The notes: a model not told the origin generated them from the letters alone. DNA of 64,000 nucleotides from Hahella sp. CCB-MM4 (GCF_002260525.1 NZ_MRYI01000010.1:124001-188000), one strand, 5' to 3'. Counted from the stretch's first letter, positions 25,958 to 36,199 are shown. Numbers and translations: made by a program.

Positions 25958-26476
25958 TTATCGGATCAGACGTTCAATCAATGACGATAAACGGGGGTAT
26001 TGGAGACTGAGAACGCCTTTTTCAGCCAATTCAAAATCCGAGTAATCAAATCCGGGTGTCATCAGGCAACAAACCAGCGTGTATCCTAATCGCGAATGAT
26101 CGACCGGTTCGGCCGCGAGCCATTGGCCACCGGGAACAATGGCTTGTCGGGTAAGAGATGTTTCTGCACCAAGCAAGTCGGTATGGAGAGAGCCATCACC
26201 TTCTATTCGGTGTATGGAAATCGGGTCTCCTTCCACGAATATCCAAACCTCCTCATTTCGGAGACGGTGCCACTGGGAATAGGCTCCCCTGGGCAATAGA
26301 TAGTAAATAATGGTGGCGGTAGGGCGTCTGCCGGAATCCGTATCTATCGATGTCGTAGAGGTGAAGATTCGCCGGTAATAGCCACCTTCAGGATGAGGTT
26401 CCAATTTAAGCTGGCGCAACAAAGACCTGGCATTCCGGGGTAATTCTTCCGGCAACGGGAGTGTATTAGTAGCCAT
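25958..26476 (-). CDS. Cupin_5 (DUF985) family protein
   Basis: A 172-residue cupin. LKLEPHPEGGYYRRIFTST is the diagnostic start of the DUF985/Cupin_5 family, followed by ATIIYYLLPRGAYSQWHRL and EVWIFVEGDP. The barrel contains IVPGGQWLAAE and YTLVCCLMTPGFDYSDFEL, the usual closing motif. Metal binding or sugar epimerase-like activity has been suggested for relatives, but function is not settled. It is a single gene in a series of minus-strand genes. Confidence 0.87.
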   Translation of the reverse strand: MATNTLPLPEELPRNARSLLRQLKLEPHPEGGYYRRIFTSTTSIDTDSGRRPTATIIYYLLPRGAYSQWHRLRNEEVWIFVEGDPISIHRIEGDGSLHTDLLGAETSLTRQAIVPGGQWLAAEPVDHSRLGYTLVCCLMTPGFDYSDFELAEKGVLSLQYPRLSSLIERLIR

Positions 26477-26599
26477 TGAACTTTTTAATCGTCCTTGGTT
26501 CCTGGTGAATAATCACTTTGTTCCTATTAGGATTACCACCCAGCCATTAGTTCACAAACCAACTATTAATATATATACCAATCAGGAGGGATCAGACAG

Positions 26600-27886
26600 T
26601 TGGCTTTCAGATTTACGCCCTTTCATTCCATGCTGCTGATCAGCCTGTATTTTGCACAGGGGTTTCCTGCCGGGCTGGTCGCCCATGTGCTGCCTCCGGT
26701 GATGAGGGAGCATGGCCTGCCCCTGGAATACATTGGATTCATTAAACTACTGGCATTGCCCTGGGTGTTGAAATTCATCTGGGCTCCCTGGGTGGATAAG
26801 CGAAACCTGTTTGGTTGGGGGCAGCACAGGGGCTGGATTATTGCCATGATTGGCTGGTCCATGTTGATGCTCGGGCTGATGTCGCTGGTGGCACCAGAGC
26901 GGATGACGCTTTTGATGATCAGCGGCTTCTTTGTGCTGATACTGGGGCTGAACCTTGGAGCTTCAACTCAGGATATCGCGACCGATGGTCTGGCAGTGAA
27001 GCTCTTGCCACCACCTTTAAGAGGCTGGGGAAACGCACTGCAGGTCGGCGGATATAAGATTGGCATGATTGTATGTTCCAGCCTGTTACTGATGTCGATA
27101 GATTTGGTGGGATGGTCGGTCAGCATCGGGTTTATGGTGGTCGTACTGGGTTTATGTCTGATTCCAGTTTTGATTTTTAATGAATCAAGCACTTTTCCGG
27201 ACACTCCCGGAAGCGGTGAACGAGTTTCTGACAAGCACATTCCCTTGCCATTGGAGACCTATCTGGGGTTCCTGAAACAACCTGGAATTGTCTGGTGGAT
27301 TGCCGTACTGCTGATGTTTAAATTACCGGACAGTCTGGCCTCCGGGATGATTAAACCTATGCTCGTGGATGTGGGGTTGGATTTAAGTGAAATTGGCTCA
27401 ATTACTTTGCTGTCATCGCTGGTAGGCGTGGCGGCCGTATTTGCCGGCGGTGGTGTATATGATCGGCTGGGGCCCCGCAACAGCCTGGCCGGTATGGCGA
27501 TTCTTCAGGGGATCAGTCTGGCCAGTATCAGCCTTATCGCGGGAGGAAGTCTGTCGATGGGAGAGTTACTGGCGCTGACCATGTTTGAACAACTGGTCGA
27601 CAGTATGAGCAATGTCACATTGTTTGCCGTAATGATGCACTACTGTCGTCGCGAGCATGAGGGGGCTGACTATAGTTTTCAGGCATGTATACAGATTATG
27701 TTCGCCGGGCTTGGGAGTGTCTTGAGTGGAGTGGTGGCAGCACTGACCGGCTATGAGGTGCTTTATTGGATAGCAGGCGGGATCAGTGTCCTGATCGCCG
27801 CTCTGGTACTGCTTCATTTCCGTTACAGCTCACGTGCCCAGGATGAATGGCAACTGCAGCGTGAGCTTAGGCAAAAAGCGCTCTAA
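26600..27886 (+). CDS. PAT/AmpG-type major facilitator transporter
   Basis: A 428-residue inner-membrane protein with about twelve helices. LYFAQGFPAGLVAHVLPPVM and FIKLLALPWVLKFIWAPWVD are the start of the peptide/acetyl-CoA transporter family that includes AmpG and the siderophore permeases RhtX/FptX; LGASTQDIATDGLAV is its conserved loop. The cargo could be muropeptide, siderophore or acyl-CoA; sequence alone does not decide. The start is TTG: a strong AGGAGGG lies 9 bases before it, and the first ATG falls in helix 1. Its end overlaps the convergent SDR gene by four bases. Confidence 0.8.
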   Translation: MAFRFTPFHSMLLISLYFAQGFPAGLVAHVLPPVMREHGLPLEYIGFIKLLALPWVLKFIWAPWVDKRNLFGWGQHRGWIIAMIGWSMLMLGLMSLVAPERMTLLMISGFFVLILGLNLGASTQDIATDGLAVKLLPPPLRGWGNALQVGGYKIGMIVCSSLLLMSIDLVGWSVSIGFMVVVLGLCLIPVLIFNESSTFPDTPGSGERVSDKHIPLPLETYLGFLKQPGIVWWIAVLLMFKLPDSLASGMIKPMLVDVGLDLSEIGSITLLSSLVGVAAVFAGGGVYDRLGPRNSLAGMAILQGISLASISLIAGGSLSMGELLALTMFEQLVDSMSNVTLFAVMMHYCRREHEGADYSFQACIQIMFAGLGSVLSGVVAALTGYEVLYWIAGGISVLIAALVLLHFRYSSRAQDEWQLQRELRQKAL

Positions 27887-28656
27887 CGCATCAGACTCTT
27901 AACCATGGGTGCTACCCAGGATCTGGGTAACCAGCGGGTGGTTTCTGTCATCATTTTATTCAGTACACCATGCACTACAACGGATTGGCCTTTCATCAGC
28001 GCCCGATAAGCCTCCTTGGCCACCTGGCTGGCAGGCATAAGCTTGATATATTCCATCGCTTTGAGGTTGTCTGTTCCGGCCTTGTCGAAGAATTCAGACT
28101 CGGTCGGGCCCGGACACGAGGCGGTAACGGTGACGCCATCGTCAGCAAGTTCCGCATGCAGGGCTCGTGACAGTGACAGGACATAGGATTTGGTCGCGTT
28201 GTATATGGCCATGCCCGGGCCGGGGATAAAGGCTGCGACGGACGCGATATTCAAAATGTAGCCGTTGCCCCGGTTGGAAAACTCTTTGCCGAACAGATGG
28301 CAAAGGGAGGTGAGGGTAGTGATATTGAGATAGAGAGTTTCCTCGCTGATTTCGCGAGGCTGGTCGATAAAGGCCCCGTAGTGGCCTCGTCCGGCATTGT
28401 TGACCAGGCAATCGATTTCCAAATTGCGGAATCTGACTTCGTCATGGAGTACCCGGGCAGAGTTTTCTTTGCTGAGATCAATGGCGATGCAGTGACTGTT
28501 CACGCCAAACTCATCTTTCAACTGTTTTGCCAGGTGTTCCAGCTGGGCTTGCCGACGGGCGACCAGTACCAGATTCCAGCCTTCGCCGGCAAACTGCCTG
28601 GCAAGTGCCAACCCAATACCCGAAGAAGCTCCGGTAATAAGTGCGGTTTTTGTCAT
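27883..28656 (-). CDS. Classical short-chain dehydrogenase/reductase
   Basis: A 257-residue classical SDR: TALITGASSGIGLALARQFA (cofactor loop), CLVNNAGRGHYG, the catalytic Ser in LNIASVAAFIPGPGM and the YxxxK motif YNATKSYVLS. The arginines after the second strand (VARRQAQLEHL) suggest NADP. VTASCPGPTESEFFDKAG resembles DltE/YqjQ-type proteins acting on fatty or keto compounds. I use the ATG at 28656 with AAGGAAA before it; a longer frame has no homology at its start. Confidence 0.85.
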   Translation of the reverse strand: MTKTALITGASSGIGLALARQFAGEGWNLVLVARRQAQLEHLAKQLKDEFGVNSHCIAIDLSKENSARVLHDEVRFRNLEIDCLVNNAGRGHYGAFIDQPREISEETLYLNITTLTSLCHLFGKEFSNRGNGYILNIASVAAFIPGPGMAIYNATKSYVLSLSRALHAELADDGVTVTASCPGPTESEFFDKAGTDNLKAMEYIKLMPASQVAKEAYRALMKGQSVVVHGVLNKMMTETTRWLPRSWVAPMVKSLMR

Positions 28657-28998
28657 GTATATGATTTCCTTGAGAAAGTGCGAAGTTGTAGGTCTCTTTA
28701 TACTTTCTTTGAGTGCATTATTATGATTAAGGCGGTTGATAACGGATGTATCAGCCTGAAATATTATCAAGTGACCGTTGGTCATTTAAACTGCTGACGG
28801 GCATGAAGTAAATAACTCTTTGAATCACTGCAACGGATATATGCATGACTTTGGAAGACTTATATCTTGAAATACAAGGGAAAATACGGGGAATTGGATA
28901 CCATCATTCCAAATTCGCCATAAAACTCTGTTTCAAATCGACCGAACTTGATAAGCTGCCTATCCATCGTGATCAGGCCCGGACCTCATTCAATCTGC
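28657..28998. other. Divergent promoter region, SDR/ABC1 kinase
   Basis: These 342 AT-rich bases separate two divergent genes. No RNA, repeat or firm regulatory motif was recognised; each gene's promoter must lie here. Confidence 0.4.
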
Positions 28999-30957
28999 AT
29001 GAATAGTCCAGAATCCAAGAACTTTATTGAAATCAACTTTCCTGTTCTCCGCCGTCGCACTGATCGGATGTTGCGTGGGGCGGGGCAGTTGGCTGTCAGT
29101 ACTGTCAAACTCCCGAGCGCTTTTGGTCCTTTGATGCACTTGCTGTTAAGTGAGGAATCGATTGACCGGGAGCAATTGTCTGATGAGCTTGATAAGCTGT
29201 TCGAAGTTCTCTATCAGCATCCCATATCTGAACAGTCCCGGGCACTGACCCGCTATCTGCGCAAGTACAAGTTAATCCCCAATGAAGAGACCACTGAAGG
29301 GCTGATCCAGTTTCTGGTGAAGCAGGTGGTATCCCGCAGTCCGGTGGAAGTTCCTGAGGCGTTGGTTGATGAATTCTGGGATTTTTTCCAAGAATTGATC
29401 AGTGCGCCAGAGCTTAAAGGACTGGTTGAGCTCAACCTTGAAATTATCCGCTCGGTGCTCAGAACCTATGAGCCACTACTGGTGGATCTGGTCAATCGTA
29501 CCAAGCATTTGCGTCGGGTTAACCAGGTCGCTATCGGCGATATGATGATCAAGGCCCGGGTGCTGCGCAGCGATTTGATTATATTACGACGACAGATTCG
29601 CGCCATTCGCTATATCAAGCCGTTCCTGCAAACCGATCCCAGGGATTTTGCCAGCCAGGCACAGATAGTGGCCCAGATGGTAAGCGAGTTCGGGCCGTTA
29701 TTTATCAAAATGGCTCAGGTCGCTGCAGCCAATGCAGACTTTCTTCCAGAGGAAATTGCCAGAGAGCTTCGGGTATTCCAGCAGGATGTCAGTCCGATGA
29801 CGGCTGATGAGGTCAATCAGGCATTTCTTGAGTGCTATGGCAAAACTCCACAGGAAATATATTTCAGCTTTGATATATCAAAGCCCCTGCGTTCCGGCTC
29901 CATAGGATCAGTCTATGTTGCGAAAAAACCGGTGGTCAGGGAAGGAGAGGAAGTACTGATTCCGGTGGTGGTCAAGGTATCCCGGCATAATCTTGAGAGG
30001 GAATTTCAGATGGGAGCTCTGGCGCTGGAGCTGATGCTGATTTCCAGTCAATATTGGGCGCCTCACTCCAAGCTGCTGCCATTTCTTGAAGCTATGTCCA
30101 AACAGGTGAAAGAGTTCACCCGGGGATTTGAGCAGGAACTGAATTTTGAAGGCGAGGCGGCGATACAGAATCGCTTCTATGAGCGCTCCCAGGAAGGGGA
30201 ATGCTGGTCAGTGCCGCGGTTATATTCAGCCACCGGAAGGGTCATTGAGATGGAATATCTCGACACGGCAGTGTCTGTCGACCGACTGGTGAAAGAACTG
30301 GCCGGTGCGGATCGAGGCGATACCCAGCGCCATATTGCCCAGCGTTTTCTGTATACCGTGCTGCAGCATATCCTGGTTTACCAGGAATTCCATGGAGACC
30401 TGCATCCGGGGAATATCATGGTTACCCCTGAAGGTCGGCTCTATCTGATTGATTGGGGTAACACTGTTGCAATGGAAGGTAAGTGGTCACTGGTATGGGA
30501 CTACATTGTCGGAGCTCTGACGGCGGATATTGATAAGCTGACAGAGGCTCTGATCGACATGAGCACTCACCCGGAAGACAATCGCCAGCGCCGTGAGGCG
30601 ATACGTGAGGCGCTGGCTGAAACACTGGCCAAGAAGCAGGTACAACCCCTGGGGAGTAAACCCTGGAAGGTTCTGTTGAAGGAAGGACGCCCAGGAATAC
30701 ACCGACGCTTACAAGCGGTTATGCACCTGCTTTCAAACACTTATCAAATGGGCATTATTGTACAGAGTGACTATTTACATCTCAGTCGCTCGCTAACAGC
30801 CATGGCAGGTACCTACCTTAATCTGTACGAAGGCTTGCCCAGAACACAATTAATGACTGACCTTGGAACAGGTGTCGTTCTGTTCCCTTATCACCTGACC
30901 AAAGACCGGATTCAGAACCGTCTGCGGAGATTCCAGGACCGCCTGTTGCCGGGTTGA
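28999..30957 (+). CDS. ABC1/AarF (UbiB-like) atypical kinase with long N-terminus
   Basis: A 652-residue UbiB-family protein. The core motifs are present: Lys326 in IPVVVKVSRHN, FEQELNFEGEAAIQNRF, HGDLHPGNIMV (465-472) and DWG (485-487). Two hallmarks are altered. The KxGQ motif reads KMAQ (237-240), and the alanine-rich loop reads SGSIGSV (299-305) rather than AAASIAQV. The first 220 residues are an extra helical region longer than in UbiB, with many charged residues. UbiB proteins act in ubiquinone synthesis or lipid handling and may bind ATP without ordinary kinase activity. This is a divergent branch, probably not UbiB itself. The start at 28999 is the first ATG; a TTG at 28948 is possible. 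Confidence 0.75.
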   Translation: MNSPESKNFIEINFPVLRRRTDRMLRGAGQLAVSTVKLPSAFGPLMHLLLSEESIDREQLSDELDKLFEVLYQHPISEQSRALTRYLRKYKLIPNEETTEGLIQFLVKQVVSRSPVEVPEALVDEFWDFFQELISAPELKGLVELNLEIIRSVLRTYEPLLVDLVNRTKHLRRVNQVAIGDMMIKARVLRSDLIILRRQIRAIRYIKPFLQTDPRDFASQAQIVAQMVSEFGPLFIKMAQVAAANADFLPEEIARELRVFQQDVSPMTADEVNQAFLECYGKTPQEIYFSFDISKPLRSGSIGSVYVAKKPVVREGEEVLIPVVVKVSRHNLEREFQMGALALELMLISSQYWAPHSKLLPFLEAMSKQVKEFTRGFEQELNFEGEAAIQNRFYERSQEGECWSVPRLYSATGRVIEMEYLDTAVSVDRLVKELAGADRGDTQRHIAQRFLYTVLQHILVYQEFHGDLHPGNIMVTPEGRLYLIDWGNTVAMEGKWSLVWDYIVGALTADIDKLTEALIDMSTHPEDNRQRREAIREALAETLAKKQVQPLGSKPWKVLLKEGRPGIHRRLQAVMHLLSNTYQMGIIVQSDYLHLSRSLTAMAGTYLNLYEGLPRTQLMTDLGTGVVLFPYHLTKDRIQNRLRRFQDRLLPG

Positions 30958-31323
30958 GGTATCTTATCCATCAACGGGCACCCGTCTTCTTTTCGATCAA
31001 GTCACATTTTGGAAAAAACCTTTTAGCCTTTGGTCTTAAATTATTTCAATTGAAATACAGGAAGGGGTAAAAAGAAGTTATTGAATTTCAAATATTTTGA
31101 CGTACAAACTAATAATTAAGTTTACATAACATTACAAACAGGGTGCGCCAGATACAAAAATTAACTCTATACAGGCCATAGACAGCCGGGTACACTGACT
31201 GGGTGGTTAAATGTTAGTCAGTTTTGCCCGAAAGATATTGCATTGGAAGCTGTATCAGAGCTGATGGTTTTACACGAATTGACAGTAGCGTGGCAAAACA
31301 CAAGTAGTACAGCTGAGTAGCAG
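30958..31323. other. AT-rich intergenic region before DUF3135 gene
   Basis: 366 bases without a supported gene. No terminator with a clear T run after the ABC1 kinase gene was found, and no RNA gene was recognised. Confidence 0.4.
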
Positions 31324-31674
31324 ATGGAACTTCCAAATTTCGATTTATTGTTGGAAATGGCACAAAAGCGTCCGGAAGAACTCGAAGCCCTGCGAGAGCA
31401 GATGGTGGAGAATGTCATATCGTCCGCGCGCAGTGAATACCAGAATCGTCTGAGAGGCTTGCAGTTTCAGATCGATATGACCCGTGCCAAATCCAAAACA
31501 CCTCTCGCAGCCTGCATGCGTATCAGTGAGCTCATGTATGAGTCTTTCTCTGAACTGCATTTCTATCTGAACGAGCCCCTCGAATACCAGGAGCAACGAC
31601 GTAGCCGTGAAACCCAGCAGGCGGCTAATGTTGTTAACCTGAACGATTATAAGGCCCGCAAGAGTCAGGAGTAG
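31324..31674 (+). CDS. DUF3135 family protein
   Basis: A 116-residue cytoplasmic protein. MELPNFDLLLEMAQKRPEEL is the characteristic start of DUF3135, a family limited largely to gammaproteobacteria. The rest is helical and strongly charged (MRISELMYESFSELHFYLN), ending in the polar tail VVNLNDYKARKSQE. No enzymatic motif is present and no function is known. It is followed 96 bases later by a pseudouridine synthase gene on the same strand, which may be co-transcribed. Confidence 0.82.
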   Translation: MELPNFDLLLEMAQKRPEELEALREQMVENVISSARSEYQNRLRGLQFQIDMTRAKSKTPLAACMRISELMYESFSELHFYLNEPLEYQEQRRSRETQQAANVVNLNDYKARKSQE

Positions 31675-31770
31675 AGCCAGTCTCTCTGGAGCTCCTTATT
31701 GTTCCCGCGGACATGGTATGCTAGCGCCCCTTTAAATATCTCTGCTTGAAGCAGTCTCTACGGAGGGGCG

Positions 31771-32514
31771 GTGCCGTCACATTTTTCTTCAGTAAATCCA
31801 TTAATTCATCCGGCCTTTTCTGTTGTTGAGGAGCAGCCGGAATTTGTAGTGATTAACAAATCGCCGGGAATTGGATTTCACGATGAGTCTTCCGAGCCCG
31901 GAATCTGCACGATCGTCCAGAACACACTGGGATATCCTGTATTTCCCGTTCATCGCCTCGATAAACCGACTTCCGGATTGTTGATTCTTCCCAAGTCGGC
32001 GGCAATGGCTAAAACAATGACAGAAGAATTTTCCCAGCACCGGGTGGAAAAATACTATCTGGCATTGAGTGATCAAAAGCCTTCGAAGAAACAAGGCTGG
32101 GTCACTGGAGACATGGTGAAATCGCGAGGTGGGGCCTGGAAGTTAACCCGGGAAAAGAAGAATCCCGCGGTAACCTATTTCTACAGTAGGAGTCTGATAC
32201 CCGGCGTCCGCTGTTTTCTGTTGCGCCTCTATAGCGGCAAAACCCATCAGGCAAGGGTGGCACTGAAAAGCCTGGGAGCGCCAATTCTGGGAGATACTCG
32301 ATACGGAGGTGGATCTGTCTGGCAAGAGGGGGGCAATGTCGACCGATTATATCTGCATGCCTTTGCGATGAGATTCAAATGTCTGGGACGGGAATGGTGT
32401 TTTCTACAAACGCCTGATCAGGGACTGTTGTTTCAGGAGTTCAGCAGGTCCTCTCTGATGGGGGACTGGCAATCACCATGGGAGCTGACCTGGCCGGCAT
32501 CTGCCGGCGGTTAA
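31771..32514 (+). CDS. RluA-family pseudouridine synthase
   Basis: A 247-residue enzyme with the RluA catalytic motif VHRLDKPTSGLLILPKSA, whose Asp attacks the uridine. The later LRLYSGKTHQARVALKSLG and APILGDTRYGGG are further family blocks. It lacks an S4 domain. It resembles the short TIGR01621-type branch, whose RNA target has not been established. The start is GTG at 31771 with GGAGG four to five bases before it. The substrate, rRNA or tRNA, cannot be told from sequence. Confidence 0.85.
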   Translation: MPSHFSSVNPLIHPAFSVVEEQPEFVVINKSPGIGFHDESSEPGICTIVQNTLGYPVFPVHRLDKPTSGLLILPKSAAMAKTMTEEFSQHRVEKYYLALSDQKPSKKQGWVTGDMVKSRGGAWKLTREKKNPAVTYFYSRSLIPGVRCFLLRLYSGKTHQARVALKSLGAPILGDTRYGGGSVWQEGGNVDRLYLHAFAMRFKCLGREWCFLQTPDQGLLFQEFSRSSLMGDWQSPWELTWPASAGG

Positions 32515-32558
32515 CACGGGAAGAGCAGGGGAGTGCGCACTTCAGTATGCTTTCCTTT

Positions 32559-32783
32559 TTAATGTGCTTTCACTTTGGTTTCGCCGCAGCGGGCGCATTT
32601 ATAAACGGTCACCAGTTTTCCTAATTTGACGTCAAACTGCTTGTTGTTCTGTATCTCCCACTTGTGAAAACCGTTGCGACACAAGGTTTTCCCCTTGTGT
32701 TTGTCTTTCAGGGACGGTCTTTTGAAAGGAACAACGTCTCCCACTTTCTCTTGCCTCATGGATATCTGGATTTTGGTCATCAT
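32559..32783 (-). CDS. Small zinc-ribbon-like protein
   Basis: A 74-residue basic protein. The sequence GKTLCRNGFHKWEIQ followed by YKCARCGETKVKAH gives a Cys-x4-His and Cys-x2-Cys pattern that could bind one zinc ion. The basic N-terminus (VVPFKRPSLKDKHKGK) suggests nucleic acid contact. No named family is recognised. It is convergent with the pseudouridine synthase gene and 200 bases from htpG, on the opposite strand. Confidence 0.6.
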   Translation of the reverse strand: MMTKIQISMRQEKVGDVVPFKRPSLKDKHKGKTLCRNGFHKWEIQNNKQFDVKLGKLVTVYKCARCGETKVKAH

Positions 32784-32982
32784 ACACCAGACTCATTTCT
32801 CACCGAATGCTTGAAATGTTCTTTTTTGCCCCCATCTTCTGCCGTCATGTAGTGGAGGATAGTGAATGATTCCTCCAGCGGGCAGCCAAGTCCGCGCTAA
32901 ATACTGAAAATTTCACATAGCTTTTTCATAAAACTTATTCATTTAACTTTTCATTTAACTAAGGTCAGGAGTTTAATCACCG

Positions 32983-34902
32983 ATGACGACTGCAGCGCCA
33001 AAAGAAACCTTGGGGTTCCAAACCGAGGTCAAACAGCTACTTCACCTGATGATCCATTCACTCTACAGCAACAAGGAAATTTTCCTTCGTGAGCTGGTAT
33101 CCAACGCCTCTGATGCTCTGGATAAATTGCGGTTTCAGGGCCTTAGCGATGAGTCGTTGTATGAGGGTGATGAGCAACTGAAGATCCGTTTGGAGTTTGA
33201 TGCTGAAAACAGCACGGTGACTCTGACTGATAACGGTATTGGTATGACCCGGGATGAAGTGATTCAGAACCTGGGAACCATCGCGAAATCAGGTACTTCT
33301 GAGTTTTTGGCAAGCCTTTCCGGAGATCAGAAGAAAGATGCCAAACTGATCGGCCAGTTTGGGGTAGGCTTTTACAGTGCGTTTATCGTGGCTGATCGGG
33401 TTGAGGTGTTTACCCGCCGGGCAGGTACTGATGCCTCTGAAGGGGTGCACTGGGAATCCCATGGTGAAGGTGAGTTCTCTATCGAGTCGACAGAGAAAAC
33501 TGAACGGGGCACCCAGATCGTTCTGCACCTGAAGGAAGATGAAAAAGAGTTTGCCAACAGCTGGCGTTTGCGCAGTCTGGTGAAAAAATATTCCGACCAT
33601 ATTTCTTTCCCGGTAGAAATGCTGAAAGAAGATATGGGAGGAATGGACGAAGAAGGCGAAGAGAAGAAAGAAGAAAAGCCTGTGGAATTTGAATCGGTTA
33701 ACGAAGCCACTGCATTGTGGACGTTGCCGAAATCCGAAGTAAAAGACGAGGATTACAAGGAATTCTACAAGCACATCTCCCACGACTTCTCTGATCCTAT
33801 TCTTTGGGCTCATAACCGTGTGGAAGGTAACCTGGATTACACCAGCCTGTTATATGTTCCCGCCAAAGCTCCTTATGACCTGTATAACCGGGAAGCGCCG
33901 CGTGGCCTGAAGCTGTACATCCAACGTGTGTTCATTATGGATGATGCGGAGCAGTTTTTGCCGCTGTACCTGAGATTCATCAAAGGTGTGGTGGACACGA
34001 ATGACCTGTCCCTGAACGTTTCCCGTGAGATTCTGCAGAACGACAAAGCAGTGGACAGCATGCGCTCAGCCTTAACCAAGCGTGTGTTGGATATGCTGAC
34101 CAAGCTGGCGAAAGACGATGCAGAGCAATATCAGTCTTTCTGGGATGAGTTCGGACGTGTGTTGAAAGAAGGTCCGGCAGAGGACTACGCTAACCGCGAA
34201 AAAGTGGCCAAGCTATTTAGATTCTCCTCCACAGTGGACAAAGACGGCAAGCAGACTCAGTCTCTGGATGATTATATTGGCCGTATGAAAGCCAGCCAGG
34301 AGAAGATCTACTTCATTACTGCTGAATCATACGAAGCAGGTCTGCGCAGCCCGCATTTGGAAATCTTCCGCAAGAAAGATATCGAAGTGTTGATCATGCA
34401 CGACCGTATTGATGAGTGGCTGATGAGTCACCTGAATGAATATGACGGTAAGCACTTCCAGGATATCGCCAAAGGTGAACTGGATCTTGGTGACGCTGAA
34501 GACAAGGAAGAGAAAGAGAAGCAGGAAAAGGCCAGTAAAGAAGCTGAGCCGCTGATTAACCGGATCAAGGATGTGCTGAAAGACGAAGTGGCCGAAGTTC
34601 GTGTCACCCACCGTCTGACAGACTCTCCAGCCTGTCTTGTCGTAGGCGAATACGATATGGGTCTGCAGATGAGAAAAATTATGGAAGCCGCCGGTCAACA
34701 GGTTCCGGAAAGCAAACCGATATTCGAAATCAATCCGGAGCATCCTTTGGTGACCCGATTGAAAGAAGAGCAGGATGAGCGCTTCGATGATCTGGCCCAC
34801 GTGTTATTCGACCAGGCCAAACTGGCGGGCGGGGAACACTTGAAAGATCCGGCCACCTACGTAAACCGCTTAAACAAGTTGCTGCTTGAGTTGTCCAGGT
34901 AG
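32983..34902 (+). CDS. htpG: Molecular chaperone HtpG (Hsp90)
   Basis: A 639-residue Hsp90. The ATPase domain has [36 protein letters not shown] and [17 protein letters not shown]. The middle domain includes [19 protein letters not shown] with the catalytic-loop Arg. The bacterial C-terminal dimerisation domain ends in [12 protein letters not shown], without the eukaryotic MEEVD tail. It folds client proteins under heat and other stress in the cytoplasm. It is a single gene ended by a strong terminator; no clear sigma-32 promoter was assigned. Confidence 0.97.
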
Positions 34903-34920
34903 TATCTTTCTCCGTGATGA

Positions 34921-34950
34921 AAATACCCCGCTTGTCGGGGTATTTTTTTG
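34921..34950 (+). terminator. Rho-independent terminator after htpG
   Basis: A perfect 10-base stem AAATACCCCG/CGGGGTATTT with a five-base loop, followed by seven T residues, starts 19 bases after the htpG stop. Confidence 0.9.
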
Positions 34951-35033
34951 TGAATGACATAACAATCTTTGCGTCGCGTGTGCGTCAGTGCTGTCGTTCC
35001 TAATCGATACCGAATTTGTACAGGGATAGAACC

Positions 35034-35462
35034 ATGAAACAGGACATTGTGCACTTTACGCTGGTGGTCATGGATTATGACGAGGCTATTCAGTTCTACG
35101 TTGGCACACTGGGTTTTGAACTGGTTGAAGATCTCTATCAGCCGGAGCAGGACAAGCGCTGGGTGGTGGTGTCTCCTCCGGGGTCCAGAGGAGTTACTAT
35201 ATTGCTGGCCAGGGCTTCCAACGAAAACCAGCGGCAGTATATAGGCAACCAGACAGGTGGCAGGGTATCATTCTTTTTGAATACCGACGATTTTTGGCGT
35301 GATTATCATCGTATGGTGTCAAAGGGGGTGAATTTTGTTCGTGAGCCGTCGGAACAGGATTACGGTACAGTTGCGGTATTCGAGGATTTGTACGGCAACT
35401 TATGGGATTTGCTTGAATTGAATCCGGAACATCCGATCAGCCGTCGTCTCTCGGCGGTATAG
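35034..35462 (+). CDS. Glyoxalase/bleomycin-resistance (VOC) fold protein
   Basis: A 142-residue VOC protein with two beta-alpha-beta-beta-beta units. IVHFTLVVMDYDEAIQFYV carries the first metal-ligand His, and AVFEDLYGNLWDLLELNP carries the Glu ligand near the end. FLNTDDFWRDYHRMVSKGV fits the linker of stand-alone extradiol or glyoxalase-like members. The substrate is unknown; relatives include lactoylglutathione lyase and antibiotic-binding proteins. I use the ATG at 35034 with AGGGAT before it. It is followed by a LysE-type exporter gene 70 bases later. Confidence 0.83.
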   Translation: MKQDIVHFTLVVMDYDEAIQFYVGTLGFELVEDLYQPEQDKRWVVVSPPGSRGVTILLARASNENQRQYIGNQTGGRVSFFLNTDDFWRDYHRMVSKGVNFVREPSEQDYGTVAVFEDLYGNLWDLLELNPEHPISRRLSAV

Positions 35463-35532
35463 AATCTGACTTCAGTGGGTTCTGCTGTCAACTATCGCTA
35501 CAGAAGATATATCGCAACATAAGGTCTATCGA

Positions 35533-36156
35533 ATGGAAAGTTATGTGATATTCGTCATTATTGCCACGATCACCGTGTTAAGTCCGGGTCCAGGAGTCCT
35601 GCTGACGTTGACCAACGCCATTCGATATGGTGCCGGCGGAGCGATAGGGGGGATTCTGGGAATTGCTTTTGGTACGTTCATTGTAGCCGGAGTATCGGCG
35701 ACAAGCCTGGGCGTTCTGCTGGCTGCTTCATCCGTGGCTTTCACGATCATGAAGTTCATTGGAGCCGCCTATCTTATTTACCTCGGTATTAAGCTGTGGC
35801 GCTCGCCAGCCGTCAAAATTGATCAGGATGGGTTTACTTCGACTGGAAAGCCGAGAAAGAAAAGAAGACAGTTTCTCGAGGGGCTGACTCTGCAATTGAC
35901 CAACCCGAAGGCTGTGTTCTTCTTTATGTCCATCTTCCCCCAGTTTGTCGATTATTCCTCTAACTATTCCAATCAATTTCTATTGCTGGTGGTCACTTAC
36001 AGTGCTCTGGTGGTGATGATTCATATGTTATATGCCCATTTGGCCAAAATGGCTCGTGGCTGGCTGTCTTCAGATCGCGGGGGGAAGATCGTGAATAGAA
36101 TCGGTGGCGGTACATTCATGTGCTTTGGCATAGGTCTGGCCTCAGCCACAAGATAA
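35533..36156 (+). CDS. LysE/RhtB-family exporter
   Basis: A 207-residue inner-membrane exporter with about six helices. VLSPGPGVLLTLTNAIRYG is the diagnostic loop after helix 1, and FLEGLTLQLTNPKAVFFFMS is the loop before helix 4. Members export amino acids such as homoserine, threonine or lysine. The substrate here is not determined. It follows the VOC gene on the same strand and is followed by a terminator-like hairpin. Confidence 0.88.
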   Translation: MESYVIFVIIATITVLSPGPGVLLTLTNAIRYGAGGAIGGILGIAFGTFIVAGVSATSLGVLLAASSVAFTIMKFIGAAYLIYLGIKLWRSPAVKIDQDGFTSTGKPRKKRRQFLEGLTLQLTNPKAVFFFMSIFPQFVDYSSNYSNQFLLLVVTYSALVVMIHMLYAHLAKMARGWLSSDRGGKIVNRIGGGTFMCFGIGLASATR

Positions 36157-36199
36157 AGCCTCTTTTTATTATCTATCCGGGCAGGTGTCGAATCGAATA

